Positions 32,534-39,983 of a stretch of 64,000 nucleotides of DNA are shown here, piece by piece; position 1 is the stretch's first letter; every line of letters starts with the position of its first letter. The stretch is from Halogeometricum rufum (GTDB taxonomy: Archaea > Halobacteriota > Halobacteria > Halobacteriales > Haloferacaceae). The translations under genes and the position numbers were made by a program. The notes under the pieces are model-generated. The model was given only the letters and a program-made list of their open reading frames with translations. It did no database searches and was not told the origin of the DNA. Where the stretch lies: positions 868,001 through 932,000 of the forward strand of contig NZ_FOYT01000002.1 in NCBI RefSeq assembly GCF_900112175.1, read 5' to 3'.

Positions 32534-33817
32534 ATGAGTATCTTGGAGGACGCGCGCGAACTCGCGGCGCAGGGGCCCCTCTGCGACCCCTGTCTCGGCC
32601 GGGTGTTCGCCGACCGGAGTCACGGCCTGACGAACGCCGAACGCGGCCGGAGCCTCCGGGTCGCCGCCGCCCTCGAGGACGACGAGGAACCCGAGGACGT
32701 CGCCCGCGAGGACTGCTGGGTGTGCGAGGGCGAGTGCGCCCGTTTCGACGAGTGGGCGGAACGCTGCGCCGCGGCCGTCGAGGACGTGGAGTTCGACACC
32801 TACCAGGTCGGCACGCGCGCGCCGCCCCTCGTCGAGGAGAACGAGATTCTCCTGCGCGAGGGTGCCGGACTGCCCGAGGACGCGGGCGAACTGTTCAAAT
32901 CCGAGTTCAACCGCGAAGTCGGCAAGCGGTTCGGCCGCCTGACCGAGACGACGGTGGAGTTCGGCCGCCCCGACGTGCAGTTCCTCCTCGACATCGACGC
33001 CGACGAGGTGGAAGTCGAGGTGAACTCGGCGTTCGTCTACGGGCGCTACCGCAAACTCGAACGCGACATCCCGCAGACCGAGTGGCCCTGTAACAAGTGT
33101 CACGGGAGCGGCTACCTCGGGAAACAGCCCTGCGACAAGTGTGACGGGACGGGCTACATGTACCAGGAGAGCGTCGAGGGCCTGACCGCTCCCGTCGTCA
33201 CGGACGTGATGGACGGGACGGACGCGAAGTTCCACGGCGCGGGCCGCGAGGACGTGGACGCGCGCATGCTGGGGACGGGTCGACCGTTCGTCGTCGAGGT
33301 GATGGAACCCCGCCGACGGCACGTCGACGTCGAACGGTTGGAGGGCGACGTCAACGCGTTCGCCGAGGGGAAAGTCGAGGTGGAGGGACTCCGCCTCGCC
33401 GAGTACGACATGGTCGAACGCGTGAAGGAACTGAACGCCTCGAAGCGCTACCGCGCCGAGGTGGCGTTCGGCGACGACGTGTCCGAGAGCGAACTCGCCG
33501 ACGCCCTCGCGGAACTCGACGGAGCCACCATCGAGCAGTACACGCCGAATCGCGTGGACCACCGGCGCGCGGCCCTGACGCGAACTCGCGATGTGTTCGA
33601 GGCGACGGGCGAGTGGCAGGACGAACGCCACGCAACCGTCGAGATTCACGGCGCGGGCGGCCTCTACATCAAGGAACTCGTCTCCGGCGACGAGGGGCGG
33701 ACGAACCCGAGTCTCGCCGGCGTCCTCGGCGTCGGCGCCGAGGTGACGGCCCTCGACGTGACGGGCGTCTACGGCGTCGACGAGGAGTTCGAAGACGAGG
33801 AGTTCTTCCGCGACTGA
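32534..33817 (+). CDS. pus10: tRNA pseudouridine synthase Pus10
   Basis: 427 residues. Pus10 makes pseudouridine at positions 54 and/or 55 of archaeal tRNA. The N-terminal THUMP-like/accessory part carries the zinc ligands CDPC and CWVC, and a second Cys cluster CNKCHGSGYLGKQPCDKC lies at about 190. The catalytic Asp is in GREDVDARMLGTGRPFVVEV (the EDVDARMLG block). The C-terminal YTPNRVDHRRAALTRTRDVF and GGLYIKELVSGDEGRTNPSL are family-specific. It supplies the substrate for TrmY, encoded at 15097-15690. Confidence 0.94.
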   Translation: MSILEDARELAAQGPLCDPCLGRVFADRSHGLTNAERGRSLRVAAALEDDEEPEDVAREDCWVCEGECARFDEWAERCAAAVEDVEFDTYQVGTRAPPLVEENEILLREGAGLPEDAGELFKSEFNREVGKRFGRLTETTVEFGRPDVQFLLDIDADEVEVEVNSAFVYGRYRKLERDIPQTEWPCNKCHGSGYLGKQPCDKCDGTGYMYQESVEGLTAPVVTDVMDGTDAKFHGAGREDVDARMLGTGRPFVVEVMEPRRRHVDVERLEGDVNAFAEGKVEVEGLRLAEYDMVERVKELNASKRYRAEVAFGDDVSESELADALAELDGATIEQYTPNRVDHRRAALTRTRDVFEATGEWQDERHATVEIHGAGGLYIKELVSGDEGRTNPSLAGVLGVGAEVTALDVTGVYGVDEEFEDEEFFRD

Positions 33818-33886
33818 CTGTCTCGCTGCCGTCTGCACCCAACGTTTACTACGTTCCGGACCAATCCACCTCTGAGAGGGGCTACC

Positions 33887-34042
33887 ATGTGTCACCACCG
33901 CGAGTCCAGTCCCGAGTGGGAAGCACTGGTCGAGAAGGAACTGCGCACCGAGACCGAACAACCGGACGCGGAGACCGAACCTGACGTGCAGTCCGAGGAG
34001 GAGTCACCCGACCCGGTCGAACCACACGTCGCGGACGACTGA
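33887..34042 (+). CDS. Small acidic protein, 51 residues
   Basis: ATG at 33887 with a good ribosome site (gagaggggc, 5 nt gap) and TGA at 34040-34042. The sequence is MCHHRESSPEWEALVEKELR, then TETEQPDAETEPDV and an acidic end with PHVADD. A box cgtttactacg at 33843-33853 is upstream. The C-H-H start and W-E-A-L-V helix suggest a genuine small protein. Function unknown. It sits between pus10 and the RNase HII gene. Confidence 0.65.
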   Translation: MCHHRESSPEWEALVEKELRTETEQPDAETEPDVQSEEESPDPVEPHVADD

Positions 34043-34178
34043 CCGACCCGCACCAGTCGGCACCGTCGGCCGCGCGCGTCGCCACCGTTCGAGCGACGCG
34101 CCGCCCGCCCCGTCGTCCCCGCGACCGCTCCTCGCCGACATCACAACCGCTTAGTTCTCGCCGGCCGCGCCCAGAGGC

Positions 34179-34853
34179 ATGCACGACCAGTCGTCCGCAC
34201 GCGTCGGCAGCGACGAGGCGGGCAAGGGGCCCGTCCTCGGGCCGATGGTCGCCGCGGCGGTGCGGGCGACCGACGACGCCCTCCCCGACGGCATCGACGA
34301 CTCGAAGCGACTCGCGCCGTCGCGCCGGGAGACCATCGCCGAGACCCTCGAAGCCCGCGACGACGTGTCCGTGGGCGTCGCTCTCGTCGAACCGGCGCGC
34401 ATCGACGACCCCGAGACGGACATGAACTCGTTGACCGTCGCGGCGCACGTCGCCGCCGTCGCCGCCGTCGCGCGGGACGGCGACGAGGTGGTGACCGACG
34501 CCGGCGACGTGGACGAGGCCCGGTTCGGCCGCCGTGTCCGCCGCGGCGTGGCCGACTCCGGAACCGAGGTGTCGGTCGTCTCCGAACACGGCGCCGACGA
34601 GACGTACCCGCACGTCGGCGCGGCGAGCATCGTCGCCAAGGTGGAACGGGACGCGCGGATGGCCGCCATCGGCGACGACTACGCGGCGTACGGTCCGGTC
34701 GGGAGCGGATACCCGAGCGACCCGACCACGCGAGAGTTCCTCCGCACCTACGTCGACGAGACGGGCGAGTTACCCGACTGCGCGCGGGCGTCGTGGTCGA
34801 CGTGCGACGACGTCCTCGCCGCCGCCGCGCAGTCGTCGCTGGCGGAGTTCTGA
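34179..34853 (+). CDS. rnhB: Ribonuclease HII
   Basis: 224 residues. It cuts RNA in RNA/DNA hybrids, including single ribonucleotides in DNA. The catalytic Asp-Glu lies in GSDEAGKGPVLGPMV (10-24); DAGDVDEARF carries the next Asp, and ADETYPHVGAASIVAKVERD holds the Ser-Lys-Asp end of the active site. PVGSGYPSDPTTREFL is the family's substrate motif. A box cgcttagttc about 27 nt before the ATG suggests a leaderless mRNA. It converges with hsp20. Confidence 0.94.
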   Translation: MHDQSSARVGSDEAGKGPVLGPMVAAAVRATDDALPDGIDDSKRLAPSRRETIAETLEARDDVSVGVALVEPARIDDPETDMNSLTVAAHVAAVAAVARDGDEVVTDAGDVDEARFGRRVRRGVADSGTEVSVVSEHGADETYPHVGAASIVAKVERDARMAAIGDDYAAYGPVGSGYPSDPTTREFLRTYVDETGELPDCARASWSTCDDVLAAAAQSSLAEF

Positions 34854-34856
34854 CCG

Positions 34857-34879
34857 AAAAAAGCGACCGCGAATCGCGG
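34857..34879 (-). terminator. Hairpin plus T6 tract after hsp20
   Basis: On the minus strand the palindrome CCGCGATTCGCGG (34867-34879) is followed within 4 nt by TTTTTT (34857-34862). It lies between the stop of hsp20 (34902) and the stop of rnhB (34853), which converge. The hairpin-plus-T shape looks intrinsic, though archaeal termination needs mainly the T-tract. Confidence 0.6.
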
Positions 34880-34901
34880 CGACGCGGGGTCGAGACCCGC
34901 G

Positions 34902-35270
34902 TCAGGACTGAATCGGTATCTCCTTCCCGGTCGTCGGTGTGCCGGTCACGACGGGCAGCGTCACCTGCAGGATGCCGTTGTTGTACGTCGCGGTGATGTC
35001 CTCGTCCTCGACGCTCTTCGGGAACCGGAACCGACGGTGGTACGTCTTCCGTCGGCCGCGCGTCTCGTCCTCGCGTTCGGCCGCGACGTCGAGGATGGAG
35101 TCGTCCCACGTGACCGTAATCTCCTCGGGGTCGAACCCCGGCATCTCGACGCTCAGGACGAACTCGTCGTCCTCCTCGTACAGTTCGTAGTCGTTACTAC
35201 CGGTCGCGAACAGTTGGCTCGGGAAGTCGAGACCCTGTGTCCAGGAGTTTGCCGGCCGGTCCGGAAGCAA
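34902..35270 (-). CDS. Hsp20/alpha-crystallin family small heat shock protein
   Basis: 122 residues from a rare TTG at 35270. An in-frame stop lies just upstream, and GAGGTGA sits 6-7 nt before the TTG, so this start is well supported. The alpha-crystallin domain spans about 27-115: NDYELYEEDDEFVLSVEMPG, FDPEEITVTWDDSILDV, RRKTYHRRFRFPKSVEDEDI, then NNGILQVTLPV. The C-terminal GKEIPIQS carries the I-x-I anchor (IPI) that mediates oligomer assembly. It protects unfolding proteins. An AT-rich box (gaaactatttttgtc, minus strand, near 35316-35332) is the likely promoter. Confidence 0.92.
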   Translation of the reverse strand: MLPDRPANSWTQGLDFPSQLFATGSNDYELYEEDDEFVLSVEMPGFDPEEITVTWDDSILDVAAEREDETRGRRKTYHRRFRFPKSVEDEDITATYNNGILQVTLPVVTGTPTTGKEIPIQS

Positions 35271-35377
35271 CGCTCGTCACCTCTCGAATCCACGCGAACG
35301 TTGGTTCTCGTTCGACAAAAATAGTTTCACATTTTCGAAGACGAGGCGCGGTGAAACGGACCGCGGACGTGGCGTCG

Positions 35378-35587
35378 TCAGCGCATCTCGTCCAACTCGA
35401 CGAACGAGTCGTCTTTCGCCGATATCCACGTCGTGAGTCGCTCGTCCTCGTCTGCGTGGAGGGGGTAGACCGTACACTCGTCGGGGGCGTCGTCGTACTC
35501 GACGACGGTGCCGACCAGCGTCTCGGTCGGGAGTTCGGAAAGCGGGGCGTCGTCTGCGTCACCAGTCAGGGGGACATCAACGGACAT
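35378..35587 (-). CDS. DUF7511 domain protein
   Basis: 69 residues from the ATG at 35587; the open frame extends upstream as an Arg-rich stretch that is probably not translated. The core is ETLVGTVVEYDDAPDECTVY, then PLHADEDERLTTWISAKDDS and FVELDEMR. The DADEDERLTTWI pattern is that of the haloarchaeal DUF7511 family. It is a small acidic cytoplasmic protein of unknown function. Confidence 0.8.
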   Translation of the reverse strand: MSVDVPLTGDADDAPLSELPTETLVGTVVEYDDAPDECTVYPLHADEDERLTTWISAKDDSFVELDEMR

Positions 35588-35716
35588 GGTGTAGATTCGT
35601 CGTCTGCGTCGTCTCCCGCGCGGGGCGGGCAACTCGGTCGTTCACTCGACACCTAGGGGTTCGGGTCTCACCGACGAGAAACGAACCCCTACACGGTTAG
35701 GTCGTCCGCGGAGCGG

Positions 35717-35721
35717 AAAAA
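35717..35721 (-). terminator. T5 tract after secD
   Basis: On the minus strand the sequence ...gtcgggcTTTTTccgctcc follows the secD stop (35752) by about 30 nt. T-tracts of this kind end archaeal transcripts; no strong hairpin is needed. Confidence 0.4.
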
Positions 35722-35751
35722 GCCCGACGAAGTCGAGACGGGCGGGCGTCC

Positions 35752-37323
35752 TCAGCGGTCGACGGTGGTCAGGGCGCGCAGGATGTCGCCGTACGCCGGC
35801 CGGGTGACGAGGACGCCGACGAGGACGCCGAGGATGGTGAAGATGGCGAAGCCCTGCAGGTCGCCCAGCGACAGTACCGCCAGCGGCGACATGGCGATGA
35901 TGGTCGTCGCGGCGGCGGCGCCGATGACCCAGAACGCCTTCCGGAAGCGCGACTGGAAGACGCGCCGGGAGGTGACGTCGCCCTCGGCCATCACCTCGTC
36001 GGCGATGATGATGAGGTCGTCCACCCCCGTCCCGATGACGGCGATGAAGCCGGCGATGACCGAGAGGTCCAGCGGATAGCCGATGCCAGCCGCGAAGCCC
36101 AACAGGATGAGGACTTCCGAGAGGGCGGTCACGATCATCGGCGCGGCCACCTTCACGTCGTTGTAGCGGACGAACACGACGCCGCTGACGGCGAAGACGG
36201 CGACGATGCCGGTGATGAGCGAGTCTATCTTGAAGCTCTCACCCTGACTGGGCGAGACGTAGGACGTGGTGCCGCCGTCCGCGCCGGTGAGGTCGAGTTC
36301 CGCCGGGAGCGCACCCGCGCGGAGGTTGATGGCGACCTGCTGCGCCTCGGACACGTTCCGGGCGGTCAGCACGAACTGCGGGTTGTTCGCCCACGACCCA
36401 CTCCGCATGTCGCTGGCGAGGCCGCCGTCCATCCCGAAGGCGTTGACCACCTCGCCGTCCACGACGAGGAGGAGACACGGTTCGGTGCCGTTGGGGTTCC
36501 GGTCGTACGTACACCGGGTGCCGCCGGGTTGGGCGACGCCCGTCTGGACCATCGACTCCTGGAAGGCGGGCGCGACGGAGGACTTGATGGTGACCGGGAC
36601 CGAGGGACCCGAACTCTGTTCCTGTGCGGTGCCGATGCGCTGGAAGTCGTCCTGTTCGAGGACCACGTCGGACTGGTACGTCGTACTGCCGTTCTGTTGG
36701 ACGGGGTAGTACGCCTCGACGACGACGGTCCCGCGTTCGGAGACGAGTTGGCGGACCTCGCCGGTGTCGCGGTTCGGCACCTCGACGCGGATGAAGTGCT
36801 CGCCCGTCGCCGTCGTCACCTGCTGGACCGACCCGCCGGACAGGCCCGCCTGATTGATCTTGTCCGAGAGGATGCGGACGACTTCGGCGCGCGTCGACTC
36901 GGTGACGCCGTCGCGGACCGTCTCGAACTCGTAGCCCGACTGCTGGAGTGCGCTGCCGAACTCCTCTCGGGTGACGTTCTCGGCCGTCACTTCGACCGTG
37001 CTGGCGTTGGCCGTCTGCCGCGCGATGACGTCGGCGGAGGAGGCGGCCGAGAGGTTCCCGGCGACCTTCTGTTCGACCACGCGCGTGCTGTCGTCGTCGA
37101 ACTGCACGCCCTCGGCCGTCAGTCCGACGAGGGGCGCGCGGATGCGCGTCCCGCCGGAGAGTTCGAGCCCGAACTTGAGGTTCGTCGGGCCGTCGGCGGC
37201 GTTGCCCGGCGCGGCACCGCCGCCCGCGCCGCCCGCCAACGTCGGCGAGAACAGCGCGAACGTCGAGACGAGGAGGAACACGACGAGGAGGACGACCCGC
37301 CAGTTGTCTCGGAGACTCGCCAT
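35752..37323 (-). CDS. secD: Protein-export membrane protein SecD
   Basis: 523 residues. With SecF it forms the RND-type complex that uses the ion gradient to aid protein export through SecYEG. The first membrane helix is at about 8-26, followed by the P1 region with GLELSGGTRIRAPLVG (the D4-like GG motif). A long outside domain (about 60-350) has RQLVSERGTVVVEAYYPVQ and AFGMDGGLASDMRSGSWANN. Five membrane helices follow, with IDSLITGIVAVFAVSGVVFV and IAGFIAVIGTGVDDLIIIAD. The ATG overlaps the secF stop (TGATG at 37321-37325), a translationally coupled pair. Confidence 0.94.
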   Translation of the reverse strand: MASLRDNWRVVLLVVFLLVSTFALFSPTLAGGAGGGAAPGNAADGPTNLKFGLELSGGTRIRAPLVGLTAEGVQFDDDSTRVVEQKVAGNLSAASSADVIARQTANASTVEVTAENVTREEFGSALQQSGYEFETVRDGVTESTRAEVVRILSDKINQAGLSGGSVQQVTTATGEHFIRVEVPNRDTGEVRQLVSERGTVVVEAYYPVQQNGSTTYQSDVVLEQDDFQRIGTAQEQSSGPSVPVTIKSSVAPAFQESMVQTGVAQPGGTRCTYDRNPNGTEPCLLLVVDGEVVNAFGMDGGLASDMRSGSWANNPQFVLTARNVSEAQQVAINLRAGALPAELDLTGADGGTTSYVSPSQGESFKIDSLITGIVAVFAVSGVVFVRYNDVKVAAPMIVTALSEVLILLGFAAGIGYPLDLSVIAGFIAVIGTGVDDLIIIADEVMAEGDVTSRRVFQSRFRKAFWVIGAAAATTIIAMSPLAVLSLGDLQGFAIFTILGVLVGVLVTRPAYGDILRALTTVDR

Positions 37324-38207
37324 CAGCGACCCACCCCCTCGAACTTGTACCAGCGAAGCAGGCTGAGGTTGAGCATGTAGGTGTTCATCAGGTCGGCCGC
37401 GAGACCGAACACGAGGACGGTACCAATGGCCGCGAGCAGTTGGATGCCGAACAGCGTGGCGGTGATGGTCATCACGATCATCGCCGAGATGGAGGTGAGC
37501 GTCATCGTCACGCCGGTGCGCATCGCGCGGTAGGTGGACTCGTAGAAGTCACCGGAACGTCGGAGGATGTGGTTGTTCAGGAGGATGTCCGAGTCCACCG
37601 AGTACCCGATGAGCATCAGGAGGGCCGCCACCGTCCCCAGCGACAGTTCGATGCCGAGGACGTTCATGAGGGCGACGGGGATGATGATGTCGGAGAACGC
37701 CGAGATGACGACGGCGACGGAGGGGACGAACGTGCGGAACATCGCGAACACGAGGATGCTCATTCCGACGAACGCAGCCGCGACGCCGCCGAGGGCCAGC
37801 AGTTGCGTGTCACCGCCGAAACTGGCCGACACGGAGGAGATGGAGCGAATCTCGAAGCCAGCGTTCTCGGCCTGTTGCTCCAGCGCGTTAGTGCCGGGTC
37901 CGGTCGACCCCTCCGCCGACTGGAAGGTGACGATGTAGAGGCCGCTCTCCGCCGGGACCGACTGAATCGACTCGGGTTCGGCGGAGAACGCCTCCTGAAT
38001 CTGTTGCTGGGGGTTCGCCCCGTCGACGACGACCTGTATCTCGGTGCCGCCGGTGAACTCGATGCCTTGATTCACCGGGGCGCCAGTCGCGACGTACCAC
38101 CCCGCGACGACGAGAAGTGCGACCGCCAACACAGCGAGGGGGACCGCCGCGAGTTGGCGATTCGTGTACCGGGTGTAATCGACTTCCGGTACGGTGAACT
38201 CGACCAT
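37323..38207 (-). CDS. secF: Protein-export membrane protein SecF
   Basis: 294 residues, six membrane helices. The first helix is at about 20-42, followed by NQGIEFTGGTEIQVVVDG, the SecF P1 motif. Then FRTFVPSVAVVISAFSDIII and LIGYSVDSDILLNNHILRRS, the D5/D6 motifs with the conserved Asp residues in the membrane. The order secF-secD and the one-base overlap are usual for haloarchaea. Upstream, gcttattcgg near 38230 on the minus strand is a TATA candidate, giving a short leader. Confidence 0.94.
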   Translation of the reverse strand: MVEFTVPEVDYTRYTNRQLAAVPLAVLAVALLVVAGWYVATGAPVNQGIEFTGGTEIQVVVDGANPQQQIQEAFSAEPESIQSVPAESGLYIVTFQSAEGSTGPGTNALEQQAENAGFEIRSISSVSASFGGDTQLLALGGVAAAFVGMSILVFAMFRTFVPSVAVVISAFSDIIIPVALMNVLGIELSLGTVAALLMLIGYSVDSDILLNNHILRRSGDFYESTYRAMRTGVTMTLTSISAMIVMTITATLFGIQLLAAIGTVLVFGLAADLMNTYMLNLSLLRWYKFEGVGR

Positions 38208-38387
38208 GCGTGGCGTTGGTCATAGCTCCCGAATAAGCCTTCCTAAGTACGGATACTACGTGTGGATGCCTCTCACTCGTCTCTCTGAACGTTATTGAGT
38301 CTGAGACGCTTAAATAACTACTTGTGGAAATCAGATCAGAAAGAGGGCATTGAGTACTATTGTAGTGTCTATCTTTCAGAGTCATGT

Positions 38388-38500
38388 GAACTACCCTACC
38401 CTACTCGCTCACCGCTGACGCGGTTCGCTCCTTGAGGGTAGGGCTTCCTGCTTCTATGACGCGCTTTGCAGATACCGAATCGGTATCCACAGGGAGCGCA
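38388..38500 (-). ncRNA. Predicted omega-RNA (reRNA) 3' scaffold of tnpB 1
   Basis: The hairpin arms CCCTACCCT and AGGGTAGGG (38394-38443) enclose a loop with an inner stem ACCGC...GCGGT. The hairpin spans the tnpB stop codon. In characterised TnpB systems the RNA guide starts at the 3' part of tnpB and runs past the right end into flanking DNA, which supplies the guide. Here the guide would be the flank that follows GTAGTTCAC. The 5' limit is not visible. Confidence 0.45.
38394..38443 (-). repeat. Right-end hairpin of element 1
   Basis: Stem CCCTACCCTCA / TGAGGGTAGGG-like arms (minus strand, 38394-38443), with the inner GCGGT/ACCGC stem. It includes the tnpB stop codon TAG at 38401-38403. 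The same shape occurs in the orphan copy at 39867-39930. Confidence 0.65.
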
Positions 38501-39645
38501 GTCTCCACAGGCGTTGATTCGGAGTATCCCACTCCTACGTCTTCGAGGCCGCGAGAAAGGATGTTCCACGCCGCGTTCGCATCTCTGTCCGCCTCGAACC
38601 CGCAGGCAGGACAGGAGTGTTCACGCACCCACAACGGTTTCTCCGTCGAGACGCCGCACGACGCGCACTCCTTGGTCGTGCCGCTCGGGTTGACCGCGAC
38701 AAAGTGCGTTCCCTCACGTTTGCACTTGTATTCGAGCAACGAGAGGAACGTCCGCCACGCGGCAGATGCCGTGTTGCGGCTATTCGACGGCGACTCCATC
38801 ATTCCCTTTACGTTCAGGCCTTCTACCGCTACGAGGTCGTACTCCCGAGCGTAGTAGTTCGAGAGTTTGTGCAAGAAGTCGCGGCGCTTTCGCTTGAGGG
38901 TGGAGTGGCGTTCAGCCACGACCTGCCGTTGTTTCTCCCAATTCGCGGAGCCGTGTTCCTTCCGCGAGAGGTCGCGCTGTTCGCTTTCGAGCCGTTCGCG
39001 CTCGTCAGAGAGGTCGAGCGACCCGACCGCCGTGCCGTCGGTGTCGTGAGCGTACTTGAGAATCCCCACGTCGATGCCGACGCACTTCTCGGGGTTTTCG
39101 GGCTTCGCGGGTGGTTCGCGGTCCATTTCGACGCCGAACGTGGCGAACCACTCACTCGTCGGTTCCTTCTTGAGCGTGACCTGCTTGAGTGTCGCGTCGT
39201 CAGGGATGGCGCGGTGGAGACGAATCGGTATATCTCCGAGTTTCGAGAGTGATAGGACAGTCTGACCGCCCTTCTTGTCGAGCTTGAAGCCAGACTGACT
39301 ATACGTGAAACTGCGGAACTCCCGTGGTGGCTTCCACTTGAGTTGGCCGACGCCGTAGCCGTTCTCCTTGAGTTTGGAGAGTCCTTTGAGGTTGTCGAAC
39401 AGTCGTTCAACGACGGTTTGGAGAACTTTCGAGTACACGTCGGAGAGGTCGTCCCACCACTGTTTGAGGTCGGGCAGTTCCGACCGCAGGGTGGTCATGG
39501 ACGGCAGTTTGCCGTGTTCGTCTTGGTACTCGTTGAGGCGGTAGAGCGTGTGGTTGTAGAGTTGCCTACAAATGTCTCGGTGGCGGTCCAACTCCTTGCG
39601 GTGGGAGTCGGACGGCTTGAGACGGTACTTGTAGGCGTAGTACAT
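38401..39645 (-). CDS. tnpB: TnpB, RNA-guided nuclease (element 1)
   Basis: 414 residues. The N-terminus MYYAYKYRLKPSDSHRKELD is the usual TnpB start. RuvC motifs are intact: RuvC-I Asp in GIDVGILKYA, RuvC-II Glu in VAVEGLNVKGM, the Zn finger CASCG...CPACG (about 325-350) and RuvC-III Asp in DRDANAAWNIL. The last residues PTLKERTASAVSE are encoded by the right-end hairpin. It should cut DNA guided by its omega-RNA. It is preceded by a 39-codon ribbon-helix-helix gene with a 3-nt gap. Confidence 0.9.
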   Translation of the reverse strand: MYYAYKYRLKPSDSHRKELDRHRDICRQLYNHTLYRLNEYQDEHGKLPSMTTLRSELPDLKQWWDDLSDVYSKVLQTVVERLFDNLKGLSKLKENGYGVGQLKWKPPREFRSFTYSQSGFKLDKKGGQTVLSLSKLGDIPIRLHRAIPDDATLKQVTLKKEPTSEWFATFGVEMDREPPAKPENPEKCVGIDVGILKYAHDTDGTAVGSLDLSDERERLESEQRDLSRKEHGSANWEKQRQVVAERHSTLKRKRRDFLHKLSNYYAREYDLVAVEGLNVKGMMESPSNSRNTASAAWRTFLSLLEYKCKREGTHFVAVNPSGTTKECASCGVSTEKPLWVREHSCPACGFEADRDANAAWNILSRGLEDVGVGYSESTPVETALPVDTDSVSAKRVIEAGSPTLKERTASAVSE

Positions 39646-39648
39646 CCG

Positions 39649-39768
39649 TTACTCCCGCTCCTCGATTAGTTCGTCCAGTTGCTCACGGATGAACGACGAG
39701 AGGTTAAGGTGGTGGTCCTCTATCCACTCGTCTTGGTCCTCTCGGATGGTGATTGTCTTCCGCTTCAC
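39649..39768 (-). CDS. 39-residue ribbon-helix-helix (CopG-like) protein
   Basis: GTG at 39768 and TAA at 39649-39651. The sequence KRKTITIREDQDEWIEDHHL then NLSSFIREQLDELIEERE has the RHH pattern: a short beta strand (KTITIRE), a first helix (QDEWIEDHH), then the N-L-S-S-F-I turn and second helix. RHH dimers bind DNA through the strand. It starts 3 nt upstream of tnpB and is translated from the same strand, so it is probably a tnpB-operon regulator. Right in front of its GTG lies an operator-like repeat (39771-39797). Too short for common gene callers. Confidence 0.7.
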   Translation of the reverse strand: MKRKTITIREDQDEWIEDHHLNLSSFIREQLDELIEERE

Positions 39769-39770
39769 TG

Positions 39771-39797
39771 TAATGCACGTTATGCACGTTACACGTA
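39771..39797 (-). promoter_or_regulatory. Repeated palindromic operator before the RHH-tnpB genes
   Basis: Plus strand: atgcacgtt (39773-39781), atgcacgtt (39782-39790), then acacgt. TGCACGTTATGCA (39775-39787) has TGCA half-sites 9 bp apart, an arrangement suited to an RHH dimer-of-dimers. It begins 2 nt upstream of the RHH start codon, the usual place for autorepression. Confidence 0.6.
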
Positions 39798-39865
39798 CAA
39801 AACCTCGGTCGCGTGGGCCTGTGGGCCGGGTGGCGAACGTGTTTGAGAACTGTGCGGCACTGTAT

Positions 39866-39939
39866 CCCCTCCCTACTGCGCTACTCGGTTGCTTTGCTCC
39901 CTGCGTTGCTCCTTGAGGAGGGGGGCTTAGTGCCTCGAT
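39866..39939 (-). pseudogene. Remnant 3' end of a third tnpB with its omega-RNA scaffold
   Basis: Read on the minus strand, 39937-39873 encodes IEALSP- and then, after a one-base shift, -LLKEQRREQSNRVAQ and a TAG stop. Tnp 1 ends IEAGSPTLKERTASAVSE, so the remnant is the same C-terminus in decayed form. The DNA forms the same hairpin (CCCCTCC...GGAGGGGG) as element 1. The rest of that gene, which should lie to the right, is missing; element 2 now occupies that side. Confidence 0.6.
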
Positions 39940-39959
39940 TCAGTTAAGAAAAAAGCACG

Positions 39960-39973
39960 CATAACCGGTTATG
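39960..39973 (+). promoter_or_regulatory. Perfect 14-bp palindrome before tnpB 2
   Basis: CATAACCGGTTATG at 39960-39973, perfectly symmetric, 10 nt upstream of the tnpB ATG (39984). It is flanked by A-tracts (gttaagaaaaaagc upstream). It may be a left-end hairpin, or an operator over the transcription start. Confidence 0.6.
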
Positions 39974-39983
39974 AAGCCAAAAA

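Larger units (their letters stand above)
38388..39800 (-). mobile_element. IS1341-type element 1 (tnpB only, IS200/IS605 family)
   Basis: Approximate extent. It contains the RHH gene (39649-39768), tnpB (38401-39645) and a right-end hairpin (38394-38443) overlapping the tnpB stop. No tnpA (Y1 transposase) is present, so it cannot transpose alone. The left end is not fixed but lies beyond 39797. The sequence just outside the right end (minus strand, from about 38387) begins after GTAGTTCAC. Confidence 0.7.

Noticed and set aside
32525-33961. 478-residue minus-strand frame opposite pus10
   Set aside because: Antisense shadow; Pus10 motifs are on the plus strand.
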